Positions 42,201-52,600 of a stretch of DNA of 64,000 nt are shown in pieces. The stretch is from contig JASANG010002946.1 in assembly GCA_030248215.1 (NCBI GenBank), forward strand, positions 1 to 64,000, given 5' to 3'. The notes under the pieces are model-generated. The model saw only the letters and a list, made by a program, of their open reading frames with translations, did not search any database and was not told where the DNA came from. The first letter of the stretch is position 1. Every line of letters starts with the position of its first letter. The stretch comes from Enoplolaimus lenunculus. Taxonomy: Eukaryota > Nematoda > Enoplea > Enoplida > Thoracostomopsidae. The translations under genes and the position numbers were made by a program.

Positions 42201-43822
42201 CTAAAATGATACATAATATAATATAATATACGTACGTACTAGAGATACCTCGGGGAATGGCTCCGGCTCCAGGTCCAACGCTTGATTTGTTAGGGCCAAG
42301 TTTTAATGCAATCTTCCCATGACTCAATACTTACGCCTGAAAGAGCTGAATATGAATCTTGTATATATAGTTGTATTTCAGCTTTACGAAAAGTATATAT
42401 CAAGGTTCCAACAGGCACTAAATTTTGCCGGAACAGAAACAGAAATTGAATCTCTTTGCATAACCGTAACAGGAACCGGAATTTGAAATAGTTTTCGTCA
42501 CTGAATTACTGTTGGACTTTTTAGAAAACTTGCTAAAAATGGCTTAAGTGAATTTTCATCTATTTAATTATCAAATTTTGCGAAAACACACCAGAAAGAG
42601 TTTATTAACAAAATTGAACTAATTGCAAAAACACTCATTTCGAATTAACAAATTTTTAAATAGAAGGATTCCACTAATTAAACGATTATGAATAACTTGC
42701 CACAAAACCGTAAAAGTTCCGGTTCCTGCACCTTTGAATGCAGGAAAAAGAACAGGAATTCAAATTTTGCAGAATTCCGGTTGAACCCTTGTATATATAA
42801 ATCCTGTACTTATTAATGTTTCATTTTTTAACAAAAATAAATACGCATCGACTGTCTAGCAATAAACGGCCATGTTGACAAAACAAACTGCATTCTCACA
42901 GAATATGCATTGCCCCTGTCGGTATCGGTCCCAGAACCGGGGCCATAGATCACGGCACTGGTAAAAATTCCGCCCCCTAGGCAACGCCAATACGGACACT
43001 TTTCAGGTGCGTTGTTCTTCCAACGATTTACCTTGTTGGAAATAAACATTTATATACTGTTGTTTCATCCCCATCCAGCTGCACTCGTCATGCATCGGTC
43101 GGCCGCCGCAGGCGGCCGCATTCGCGTAGAAACTTGATCACATTGACGGGATCGTCGAACAGGGCGGCCTTGGTCGGGATTTCGCCGAAAGTGGTCATCA
43201 ACAGGAGCCGACCCCAGAGTGCGGGTCTACCAGGGTCGGCTATGAAAAACCCGACTTCGGCCGCCCGAGGGCGATACCATCTGAGATCCGTGTCCATACG
43301 AATCGAGGAGTTGTTTGCTTCTTGGAGCTGGCGAACCAGCGGCCACTGCGCCACGACGAGGCGAAGCATAACGTTGCAGCAGTCATTTATATACTGTCAC
43401 GAAGTGACTACGTATAATCATGTTGTAGTCAGGGAGCGACAGGATACCCACATCCAGCTCAATATCCGGAAATACCTTTATCTGTATCCGGTACCAGTCT
43501 CCGTTTTTAACATCTTGCTTTTACTGCATTTCTGACCAAGCCAACAAGTTCAAGTTTTGATACATATAACCAAAATGAAAATTTTTTAATTCAGTAAACA
43601 AATATACTACGTGCCTCAAATTGTGCACAAATTTACATATATGATCTGTTTAATATTCGGTTCCGGATATCCAATTTGTATTCGGGTATCTGCTTAATTG
43701 AACTATGGTCGCACCTTATTTGTAGTGGTAGCAAACAAACACGTACAGAAAAATTCAGATACGAGCTGAGCACTGCCTTTGAGCGTGATTTGGTTTCTTG
43801 TTGCTGTTTCGATACAGGACAT
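39046..43822 (-). CDS. MAD2L1: MAD2 spindle-checkpoint protein (gene span, five exons joined)
   Basis: HORMA-domain protein that binds CDC20 at unattached kinetochores and, within the mitotic checkpoint complex, inhibits APC/C. Exons on the minus strand: 43822-43747, 42137-41991, 40734-40614, 39508-39399, 39215-39046. Total 624 nt, 207 aa plus stop (human 205 aa). Intron phases 1, 1, 2 and 1 agree throughout. Motifs match human MAD2: ITLKGSAQLVSEFF, INSILYQRGVYPAENFKRVQ, KYGLTLLVTND, VLERWQFNIE, VIRQITASVTFLPLL, CSFDVLIYT, and the safety-belt end GEVKLRSFSTSIHKV. The gene looks intact although its introns hold several hAT-like repeats and a LINE-like fragment. It is divergent from the convertase gene. 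Confidence 0.96.
39399..39508 (-). CDS. MAD2L1: MAD2 exon 4
   Basis: Acceptor CTTGTTGCAG; donor GTAAGT. Encodes KDEKKVRQEICDVIRQITAS and VTFLPLL. Phase in 2, out 1. The nearer AG at CAACTAAG breaks the frame and was not used. Confidence 0.95.
39779..40155. mobile_element. hAT-like non-autonomous element (CAGGGTGCAACCGG family D)
   Basis: Inverted ends CAGGGTGCAACCGGAATTCC and CCGGTTGCACCCTG with a perfect 8-bp duplication ATAATAAT on both sides. No coding capacity. In MAD2 intron between exons 4 and 3. Confidence 0.88.
40614..40734 (-). CDS. MAD2L1: MAD2 exon 3
   Basis: Acceptor TTTAACAG; donor GTAAAA. Encodes WLANKELRRLVLVIADIATK then EVLERWQFNIE. Phase in 1, out 2. Confidence 0.95.
40837..41232. 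mobile_element. hAT-like family D copy
   Basis: CAGGGTTCCAATAGGAAC to TTCCGGTTGAACCCTG; duplication CACCCCAG/CAGCCCAG (7 of 8). Confidence 0.8.
41279..41955 (+). repeat. GAGCGAAGC-type repeat, full copy in MAD2 intron 1-2 side region
   Basis: Ends are inverted (TTGAGCGAAGC...GCTTCGCTCAA). The inside has about three ~130-bp tandem units (TAAGCTAATATGCAAATTA, GGTTTTGGAGGTTTGTAAAC). It lies between MAD2 exons 3 and 2, ending about 35 bp from exon 2. Confidence 0.75.
41991..42137 (-). CDS. MAD2L1: MAD2 exon 2
   Basis: Acceptor GATTACAG; donor GTAAGC. Encodes AINSILYQRGVYPAENFKRV, QKYGLTLLVTNDSEMD and LLEQMK. Phase in 1, out 1. Confidence 0.96.
42401..42790. mobile_element. hAT-like family D copy
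   Basis: CAAGGTTCCAACAGGCAC to GGTTGAACCCTT; perfect duplication GTATATAT. In MAD2 intron 1. Confidence 0.8.
43061..43383 (-). mobile_element. 5'-truncated LINE-like insertion with 14-bp target duplication
   Basis: Flanked by identical CATTTATATACTGT at 43047-43060 and 43384-43397. The 323-bp insert is much GC-richer than its surroundings and has an open minus-strand frame (43369-43088 plus upstream codons) ending FDDPVNVIKFLRECGRLRRP and TGA, then a short 3' tail. Long duplication plus a single truncated ORF end fits target-primed reverse transcription. The clade is not recognised. Confidence 0.6.
43430..43718. mobile_element. hAT-like family D copy, diverged
   Basis: CAGGGAGCGACAGGATACC to ATGGTCGCACCTTA; duplication GTTGTAGT/TTTGTAGT (7 of 8). 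Ends 28 bp from MAD2 exon 1 donor side. Confidence 0.65.
43747..43822 (-). CDS. MAD2L1: MAD2 exon 1
   Basis: ATG at 43822-43820 opens MSCIETATRNQITLKGSAQL then VSEFF; donor GTACGT at 43746. Joins exon 2 as FF-Y-AINSILYQRG. Phase out 1. Confidence 0.92.
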
Positions 43823-44419
43823 GATTAACCTGAGCAACACTAACAGGTAAACCAGTATCTAAAAATCTATAAATACCTCGTTATTACGCCTGAAAGCAGT
43901 TTAAATTTCAAATAGGTATACCGACTACATATTGCAGCAGGAACTATATTTTAGAATACCAGGGAATTGAATATTTTTGCCGGAACAGGAACACGATTTT
44001 GTAAAATATATAATTCTCATACCGCATTACTGTTTTAATTTATTATACTATCCAAAAATGTGCGCTAACGAGTTTTTCGCGATTTCTTCTTCGTTTTCAT
44101 TAATAGTGATTTGTGGATAAATGAACGCAAAATAAACCTTTTCCTCAAAGAAAATGTCATCCCTTATAAAAGCCTTCAAGTGACCATTTTGGAATACTGT
44201 TCAAGAATACGTGTGCATTCACTAAAATTATTTTGAGAGTCCTAGCAACTCAGATATAAGCACATTTTGTTTCGCTCAAAGAGTAGCACGTGTCTTGACT
44301 TGGTAACCTTAAACGATATGCGGGCTTCTTTACTGCGTCGAGCTGTGTTAACTTTAAGAAAAGGTTAGAAATTATATATCTACATCAATAGATAAATTTT
44401 TGAAACGGTGTACGTTCTG

Positions 44420-44690
44420 AAGCCCCGTTCACACTTGCAAGTTTTTGCAGCAAAAACTTGTGGTCACAATACAGCTTCGAAGTTCTTGCAGCTGCAAATT
44501 CTTCACTTGAATGAATGCTATTTCGCAATGTGAACGCAGTTGCAAGTCACTTGAATTTCTTGTACCTGCAATTTTATTGGTTAATCGCAATGTTTCTTGT
44601 AAATATCTGCCGCTGCAAGTATTTCGTGCAAATTGCAGCTGCGAGTTCTCGCTTAAAAACTTGCACGTACCACCAATGGGGCTTTAACAA
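44420..44690. repeat. TTGCAAG-type MITE (family C)
   Basis: AAGCCCCGTTCACACTTGCA on the left and CACCAATGGGGCTTT on the right; CAGCTGCAAGT/CTTGCAG motifs inside. Intergenic between MAD2 and the convertase. Confidence 0.7.
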
Positions 44691-45538
44691 TTGCTGTTTC
44701 AATCAACCAGCTAGTTTAAAACAGCGGGTTAAGCCTATGGCACTGAGGAAACAAAACTTTAGTGCACAATTTGTAGGGTACCGAAATATGCGTTTATAGC
44801 TTCTACTAATGTACAGACTTTAAGGCAAGACAATACATTTATTATGCTTCTGCATAAGTATACCGTCGACTGAAATTCATATTTTACTTACTACAACTTT
44901 CCATTAAGCACTGAGATTAAAGCGGTTGGAATTTAAAAGTACTCGCCTATTCTACATCAGAAATTTGCTGTTACTTAAAACAGTGGTATATCCACATACC
45001 ATTGAGAAAACAAAACATTAGGGTATAATGTAATATAGCTTGTCAGAAATCGCGGAAGTTTTATGTGTAGCAGTATCATTCAAAATAGATTAGGATATAC
45101 AACAATGGGCACAAAACAGTTATTTATTCCGAACTGTGTAATATAGATTTACAAGTGAAAGACAGCGTCAAATCACGTGTGCTTGACTAACAGAGGGATG
45201 GCCATTCAATTCTTTGTAATTTGGGACAGTTTTATGTTGTTTTAATATTTACTTAGCTACTGCGTATTATGTGGCTGTGAACTAAATTTCTACAGATGAT
45301 TTTAAAGAATTATTTGCATCTGTAAGTTTTTCGAACGCGATTTTGGATCTGACCCGGAGCCAGCTCACCTTGCTAGGGGGGCTAAAAATTTTGTAGGAGG
45401 GCGTTCATCATTCTTTTTTAACATTCGTTACGGTTGTAAGCATGTGAGACATGCTTGTCCGTTATGCGCACGTGCAATAGAGTGCAGTGCGCTGTGTATG
45501 TGTGCTTGCTGATAGCATACGGTCGACACATATAGTCA

Positions 45539-45933
45539 ACGAAAACGGTAGTTGGAGAGGCCGGCTACGTGGCGCAGTGGTAGAGTATTCGCTTAAGGAT
45601 CCGTATTCTGAGAGTTCGATCCCCGCTCCGGTGGCCCGCTTTTCCAGCTGCTAGGTAGAAAGGTCTGGTGTCCCTCAGTTCCAACCTAGACTGACATGAG
45701 GGCTGCGCCGTGAGCACATTGGTAAACTGCCGCGCTATGAACACGGTAAGTTGACGAAGACGGTAGTTGGAGAGGCGGTCTACGTGGCGCAGTGGTAGAG
45801 TGTTCGCTTAGGGATCCTAAGGAACCGTAGGCGGAGAGTTCGATCCCCGCTCCGGAGGCCCCCTTTTCGAGCTGCTTGGTAGAAAGGTCTGATGTCCCTC
45901 TGTTCCATCCTAGACTGACAACAGTTAAAAAGT
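45539..45933 (+). repeat. Two tandem tRNA-derived SINE units
   Basis: Units start near 45547 and 45759 (GGTAGTTGGAGAGGC). Each has CTACGTGGCGCAGTGGTAGA (A box) and GAGTTCGATCCCCGCTCC (B box), then a shared tail GGTAGAAAGGTCTG and CCTAGACTGAC. The first unit has an extra ~65-bp joint with GCTGCGCCGTGAGCAC. Acceptor-like pairing remains in the heads, but the conserved tail marks a SINE. Confidence 0.75.
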
Positions 45934-46372
45934 AAGCTTTTGGATAATCTTCCAACAGTATATTATGTTCTTTCGTTTAATGTCAACAGATTCTGAGTAT
46001 GCATTTCTTTTGATACGTACATATGTAAGCATGGCTTTATCTGGTTTCTTATATTTTAGGTAGAACGCATAAATCTGTTCCGCATAATATTGCTCATATA
46101 TACAGTAAAAGTATGCTTTGATGAGAACTTAATGTGCACCTTTATTTGGTGTTATACGTATATGCATATAAATAGCATTATTTTTATGTAATCTGATACG
46201 TAGGACGTTGCCAATAATAGTTTATTTTATAACAATTTATGGTCGAACGAAAATATTTTAAACTTCATAAATTAAGTAATCGCTATCATCGTATCTCGAC
46301 GCCTTGGAGGCGAAGTATTAGTTTACTATATTACGTAATATTCTATACGGGTAACCATATATATTGTGAAAA

Positions 46373-46633
46373 ATGATAATGAGGAACGGCTGGACGTGGA
46401 AACGTTCAGCAGCTATGTTAATTCTAGTAAAATGTGTTTGTCTAGTGAATGTTGGCAGGTCAGAAATGTTTCGTCCGGGAATTTTTGATCCGGGTGATAA
46501 CGATTATGAATCAAGTGATGTAGAAGCAAAATATCACGATGAGGCTGACACGGTTGCTGTCCACATACCAAGCAGTTTTGCCGGCAATGTTGATGAAATT
46601 GCAACCGAAGTAGGATTTGAAAATGAGGGACAG
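46373..46633 (+). CDS. FURIN/PCSK5-like: Convertase exon 1, signal peptide and prodomain start
   Basis: ATG at 46373 (a second in-frame ATG at 46379). [19 protein letters not shown] is the hydrophobic signal core; [17 protein letters not shown] and GFENEGQ match the furin prodomain (WAVRIPGG, GFLNLGQ). Donor GTACGT. Phase out 0. Confidence 0.85.
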
Positions 46634-49600
46634 GTACGTGCTAAGTCTAGTGAATACCATTGTGCGACCAGATTCCAAAAAAATGCCGGAGCCGCATAAT
46701 TAATAAATTGATTCTTTTATTTAAAGTCATATTCCTTTCGGCGAAGCGTTTTATGTTTTGTACTCTGGGGTCGAAAGGTGGATAACGGCTGAACCGATTT
46801 TTATAAACTTTTTGTTTGAAAGCCAATTATCCTGGGGTGTTAACCTCGCATTGGGGTTTTAAAATTTTAAGCCGTTTATTAGCTACAGGCTAATTTGCAT
46901 AATTAGTTATGTCTAAATTAGTACTTTCTACATTATTTCACTAATTATTACAGTTACAAGCAATCTGATTTCAGTATTAAAGGGTTTTGGGGTGCGAGGA
47001 ATCTGAATAAATTGTTTACAAACCTCCAAAACCGATACTTAAATACTTAGCTAATAGCTAATTAGCATAAGCTTAATTGACAAGACAAAATTAGGGCTTT
47101 TTAAATTATTTCAATAATTATAAAGGGTTACTGAAGATTTTTGGATGCGATGAATCTGAATAAATTATTTACAAACCTCTAAAACCGATAAATGAATAGT
47201 TAGCTAATAGATATTTTGCATATTACCTTAATTACTTACGTGTGTTCGAGCTTCGCTCAATAAATGTAGTCCCACTACGACTGGTATATAGTTTGTGTTC
47301 TGGTTTGATAAATCATATCACTGTTTGAAATACGTATTTGACCGCACTAATTGTGATTTATTCGTACATTATTTCCCTATATATCACACAAAAATACTAC
47401 GTGCATACATTTTTATTTATTTATTTCTAGAAATCCTTGAAATTTGAAACAAAGAAACTAAAATAAAACAATTTGTGATATATCTGTGTATGCAAATTCT
47501 TGACTATCGAAAACTTATACATAACGGCAGTCAATTATCAGAACGTAGCTCAAAATTTTTCTTCCGTGGCCTATGGTATCCAATGGCTTACGGGGCAAAA
47601 CATAACATCTCACGCCGACGCATTTTTAACACTTTAACAACGACCCTATTCCACGTTTCTGTGTTTTTGTAGCGTTACGTTCCGATGCAATATTTGCTTG
47701 GCATATGTACTTTTAAGGGCATCTAGTTTTCCCTGGGTATACTATAAAATAAAAATGACTTAAGATTAAGCCTATTATTTTCGCTTAGAATTAAGGCTTA
47801 GTTGTAGACCAATCGTTACGCTGAGGCTAGCGTTACGCCCAAAGAATAACATTGATCAACGTATGTAGGTTCAAATCAGTGTTATAAATCTCGCCAATGC
47901 AACCATCTTAATTATCTCAATAAAATTGTTTGCAAACATAGTAAAGTTAGCTCGTTGCTTAATATTGGGAATGCGTTATTTTCATGATAACAGTACACAA
48001 AATGTTACGACGGACAGCATTTCCCTGTACTTCCTGTACGAATCAGTGGTCATGCATATTAAGAGCCAACCAAATTATATATATTAAAATAAACGAATAA
48101 ATGAATAAATTATTGGAAGTAAAACGTGCTGCTAAAGGATAAGCAAGCAACTGCTAAATTTAGCCTGATACTGGCTTGTTATCCAAACTGGTGTGTTATT
48201 TTTCGAGAGTTTCAATTATTTTTCGCTTGAAACTCAAAATTAGTATAGGTTTCCGGCATCATAAATTAATCAATTATAAATTATAGCAACGTATTCTACT
48301 AAATTCAGTGCATTTAACAAGAATGGCTGTTGCTGTTTTAGGTTGGAACGCTACCAACCTATTATTTGTTCAGGCATAAAGCCAACAGTCATAGACACAA
48401 ACGAGAAGCTTTGTATGCAATTGCGAATCATGATAAAGTAGGTATTCATCAGGGTAAACCGGAATTCGTTCCGGCCGGAATTCCTGCAAAAATTCGATTC
48501 CTGTTCTTGCATTCGAAGATACAGGAACCGGAATTTTTAGGTTTTGTGGCAAATTATTCATAATCATTTATATATTGAAATTTTGCATTTCAAAAATTGT
48601 TACGTATTTCGAAATGTTCCGTCAAAAGTTAGTTCCTGTTGGAACCCTGGTATTCATATATATTACTGTTAGGATTACGAGCAGTTTTTTGATTAGTTGG
48701 TTTTGTCTGCAGCTATTGAGTTTAGATATTGTATATAACAACAGCTTTATCCTATCTAAGGTTAATAAAATTTGCAAATTTTCTGTTTTGCTGCAGATTA
48801 CATGGCATGAACCTCAATATTCAAAGAAACGTGTGAAGCGTGATTTTTTATCTGACACCAGCAATTCACTGCCACCTGTTCCAGTACCAGATGCACGCCT
48901 GCCGTGGCCAGATCCCTTATATCAAAATCAGTGGTACTTGGTAGGTTATTCATTCATATTGTGCTAATATTATTTAACTAATATTGTATCTATGCTTAAA
49001 GTTTGCATTTATGCTTATAGTTAGCAAGTTGCAATAAGTGGGTTTGAGAAATTAGAGTTCACCTACTTATTCTGCTCCGGCTCCATCAAAAGTCAACCGC
49101 CGATCACGGCTCCTTTGTTATATATTGACGAATATCGATTGCTGAAAAGTTGGTATAACATAACTTTTTAGTAATAACTACTATGGCATGGTGAGCTGTT
49201 GTTACAGATATCATAATTAAACATGTACGTACTGGTTTGTCCTGCTATGGTTTAGTTTTTGTGTTTAACTTTTCCTCTTTAGCACTTTGTGTGAGTATAT
49301 GTTAATAATATGTTTTTGTATACTTGTAGCATAATGGGGCTGTCGGTGCATTCGATATGAATGTTCGGGAAGCGTGGAGTATGGGCTATACTGGCCGCAA
49401 TGTAGTCGTATCAATTTTAGATGACGGTATTCAAGGATCTCATCCCGATCTGCAGGAAAATTATGTGAGATTCTGATTTTTTGGCTTATATTTACAGTCG
49501 ATGATAACAGTGGACAAGAGTATCGCATATACCTAAAGTCACAGTGCACAATGCGCACGAGTACGGGTTCTGTTTTTGACAGTTATACCTCATATGATTC

Positions 49601-52600
49601 TTTTTATTAAAATTCGTCTAAATTTGTGATGAAAAGATTTGTGTTGTTTTGTTTCCAGGATCCGCTAGCGAGCACAGATATCAATGGCAAAGATGCCGAT
49701 CCGACACCAAGAGATAACGGAGATAATAAGTGAGAATTTTGTTTTAAAATTCAAAAAGTATGGTTTAAAACGTAGTTGCAGATTCAAATGCCTCATTGTT
49801 AAGCCAAGAATAATGTTCCAAAACTGTACAGTTAAAGCTAATTGAATATTGGTTATTACATAAGCAGCTTTGTGAAAGGGCCATTTCATAATATACCCAG
49901 TTAATGATGAATATTCAAGTCTGACAAGACAACTGTGGCATATATGTGATACCAATAAATAATTGGATAGGAATTTGATAGTTGAATATAACTAAGGCCC
50001 TAAATACTATCTAAGAATTGGACGTTAATGCCCATATTCTCAAATATGTACAACAACTATCATTAGTTAGTTATAGGTTTTCAAACTCAGTAATTGCTGC
50101 AAGTTGTTGAAGTTAAAAATTTGGAAATGAGTATATAGAGCAAATCATATGCGAAAAGTGTGCTGAATTTTGAACCGTAGCATTCACCGGTTCCAAACTT
50201 ACAATACCTATCAACAACTGGTTATAGTAGCTACACACATTTGAGAATACGGTCATAGGTTATAGTTTCATTCGCAGATATTGAAATAAGAACTTAATCT
50301 TGCATGGTGTGCGCGTATAGCTTTGAATTAACTAATTCAGAAACGGTACTAATTTCAGACACGGAACCCGGTGTGCTGGCGAAGTTGCTTCGGTTGCGGG
50401 AAACGCTTTTTGCGGAGTTGGTGTCGCGTATCATGGGAAAATTGGAGGTTCACATATAATTGTAGTCATCGAGTTGATTTTAGAATTTATTTGTGGTGAG
50501 GCGCTATCCGTTGTGCAATACAGAACGAGCACACACACATGGATACAGATGGTGCTGGAATACAATAAAATTGATAGCTAGCTTAGTAGTTACCTTGGTG
50601 AAAAAAATTTGAACATAATTTGAACGTGTGAATAAAGCTTAGGACAAAATGAGGTAACTCAAATTTAGGATTGTATATATTACAACTGGCCCTAGTAAGA
50701 ACTCAGCAAATAACGTGTTGGACCCGTGATCAGTTCCCGAGGAATCTAATACAAAGGGATAGGACTGGTTTTTCAGGTGTTAGAATGTTAGATGGCCCAG
50801 TAACCGATAGCGTAGAAGCTTCATCGCTGTCGCTTAATCCGAATCATATCGATATTTATTCGGCGAGCTGGGGCCCTGAAGACGACGGAAAAACGTTCGA
50901 CGGGCCTGGACGGTTGGCCAAAGAAGCATTTTTTAACGGAATCAAACACGTAAGTGACATTTTGACAGGGTACTACTGTGTAGTTGAGGTTGTATCGCCT
51001 ACGTAGGTTTAGTAATTTTTTCGAAATCTATGTCGAAGCTAAATGGCTGCTTAAGGCAAGCGTTTGCGTTGTTGCAGGTATGTACTTTCTCGCTTTGAAA
51101 AGGTACCTGCTTAAACCGTAAAATTATGAAAAATATAAAAGTTGATTCACTGGTTTTTGTCATCAACTAGACATTGTACTGTGAGGTGTTTGATAGTATA
51201 ACTTTCGCAGTGAATAAGTCTCGAAAATCTAATTCAAAGTTATTTAATAGTAATGAATGCAGGTTCTTTTAGGGTAGATCAGGGCTTGGCAGTATTTTTA
51301 TTTGGGCGTCTGGAAATGGAGGTGCTCACGCTGATAGTTGCTCTTGCGATGGCTATACCGTTTCGATTTATACCCTGAGCGTTAGTTCTGCAACGTTTGA
51401 CAATCGTAAACCGTGGTATTCCGAAGAATGTCCTAGTTCACTTGCGTCAACGTACAGTTCAGCGGGCATTAGTCAGCCTGCGATTGTAAGTTTACAACTG
51501 TTATTTGAAGTTTTTGAAAATATCTTCGTTGTTTTATATAGAATGATTTTGAAATTTTAGGCCAGAAATAAAATTTATTAACATTTGGCTTTTGTAACAA
51601 TATCGTATTTTGGAGCGAGGGTCAAAAAATTAAGTATATTTCATTCGTATAGTATATAAAAATTGATAATAGCCGAAAATGAACCATCCAGGGTAGTTTG
51701 CGCTTCCGTGGATGGCAAAAATCTAAAACACAGCAGATAAAGTGAATACCTATCTCCAACCAAGGGTTATTTCACCAATAATGTTGCAAAGAAGAAAATT
51801 AAAGTGAATTTTTCGGTGGCTTGTATTTTTCATTTTCCGGTTCCGTTTCCTATAGTTTTTCAAATTCCGGTTCCGGTAAATTGTAATTCAGGTTGCATCG
51901 TATATAAGTAGATAGCTATACTGCGGTAGTTTGCTATATATAACCGTAGGAATATGTTCACTGCGTATTTTTCGTTTTACCTATACAGACACTATCCAGT
52001 ACTAGTACTAAACTATTTACTTCAAACAAGACAACTACATAGACAGCGAAAGGTCTTCCTAATGTATTCCAGCGCTAAACAGTGTTTGTAATTTAAGTGT
52101 ATTGTGTTTAGTTGTGTGTTTAGGTTACGACTGACATGCCAAATACGTGTACTACGTCACATACGGGCACAAGTGCCAGCGCTCCTTTAGCTGCGGGTAT
52201 AGTTGCGTTAGCTTTGGAAGCAAAGTAAGTGTTGGGTAATTGTAAACGGTAAACCTGATTAAATTGTTAATCGAAAGATAACAAAAGGAAGTTGCAAGCA
52301 GTTACAGGTTGTGAAATAGGGGTGTGAGGATGCAAAGATGTCGAACTGATGTGGATTCTTACTTTGAAATTTTGCCGAACCGATAGCGATTCCAACTATA
52401 GTACACCATGCTTAATAAACAGACAGGATACTACATTACATCATTATGTGAAAACTTTAACCTAACCATCATAAACGGTTATAATTTTATAAGAACGGCA
52501 CATTTCAATTAATTTTTTCAAACAAACGCAAAAGAGGTAACAGTTTCTATGACCAGACACACTGATATGCGCCCAGAAATGAAATTGATGGCATGCCAAC

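Larger units (their letters stand above)
43823..46372. other. Divergent intergenic region, MAD2 to convertase
   Basis: 2.5 kb between the two start codons, holding a family C repeat, the SINE pair and AT-rich DNA. Must contain both promoters; no TATA box or other element can be named with confidence. Confidence 0.6.

Noticed and set aside
42250-42327. Minus-strand frame with GKIALKLGPNKSSVGPGAG as MAD2 first exon
   Set aside because: It has no MAD2 likeness; the true N terminus (ITLKGSAQLVSEFF) is at 43822-43747 with the right phase.
43088-43369. GC-rich ORF as bacterial contamination or a host gene
   Set aside because: Exact 14-bp flanking duplication shows that it is an inserted element.
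45562-45635. A functional tRNA gene
   Set aside because: Good A and B boxes, but the anticodon arm is irregular and a conserved non-tRNA tail recurs in the second unit, as in a SINE.
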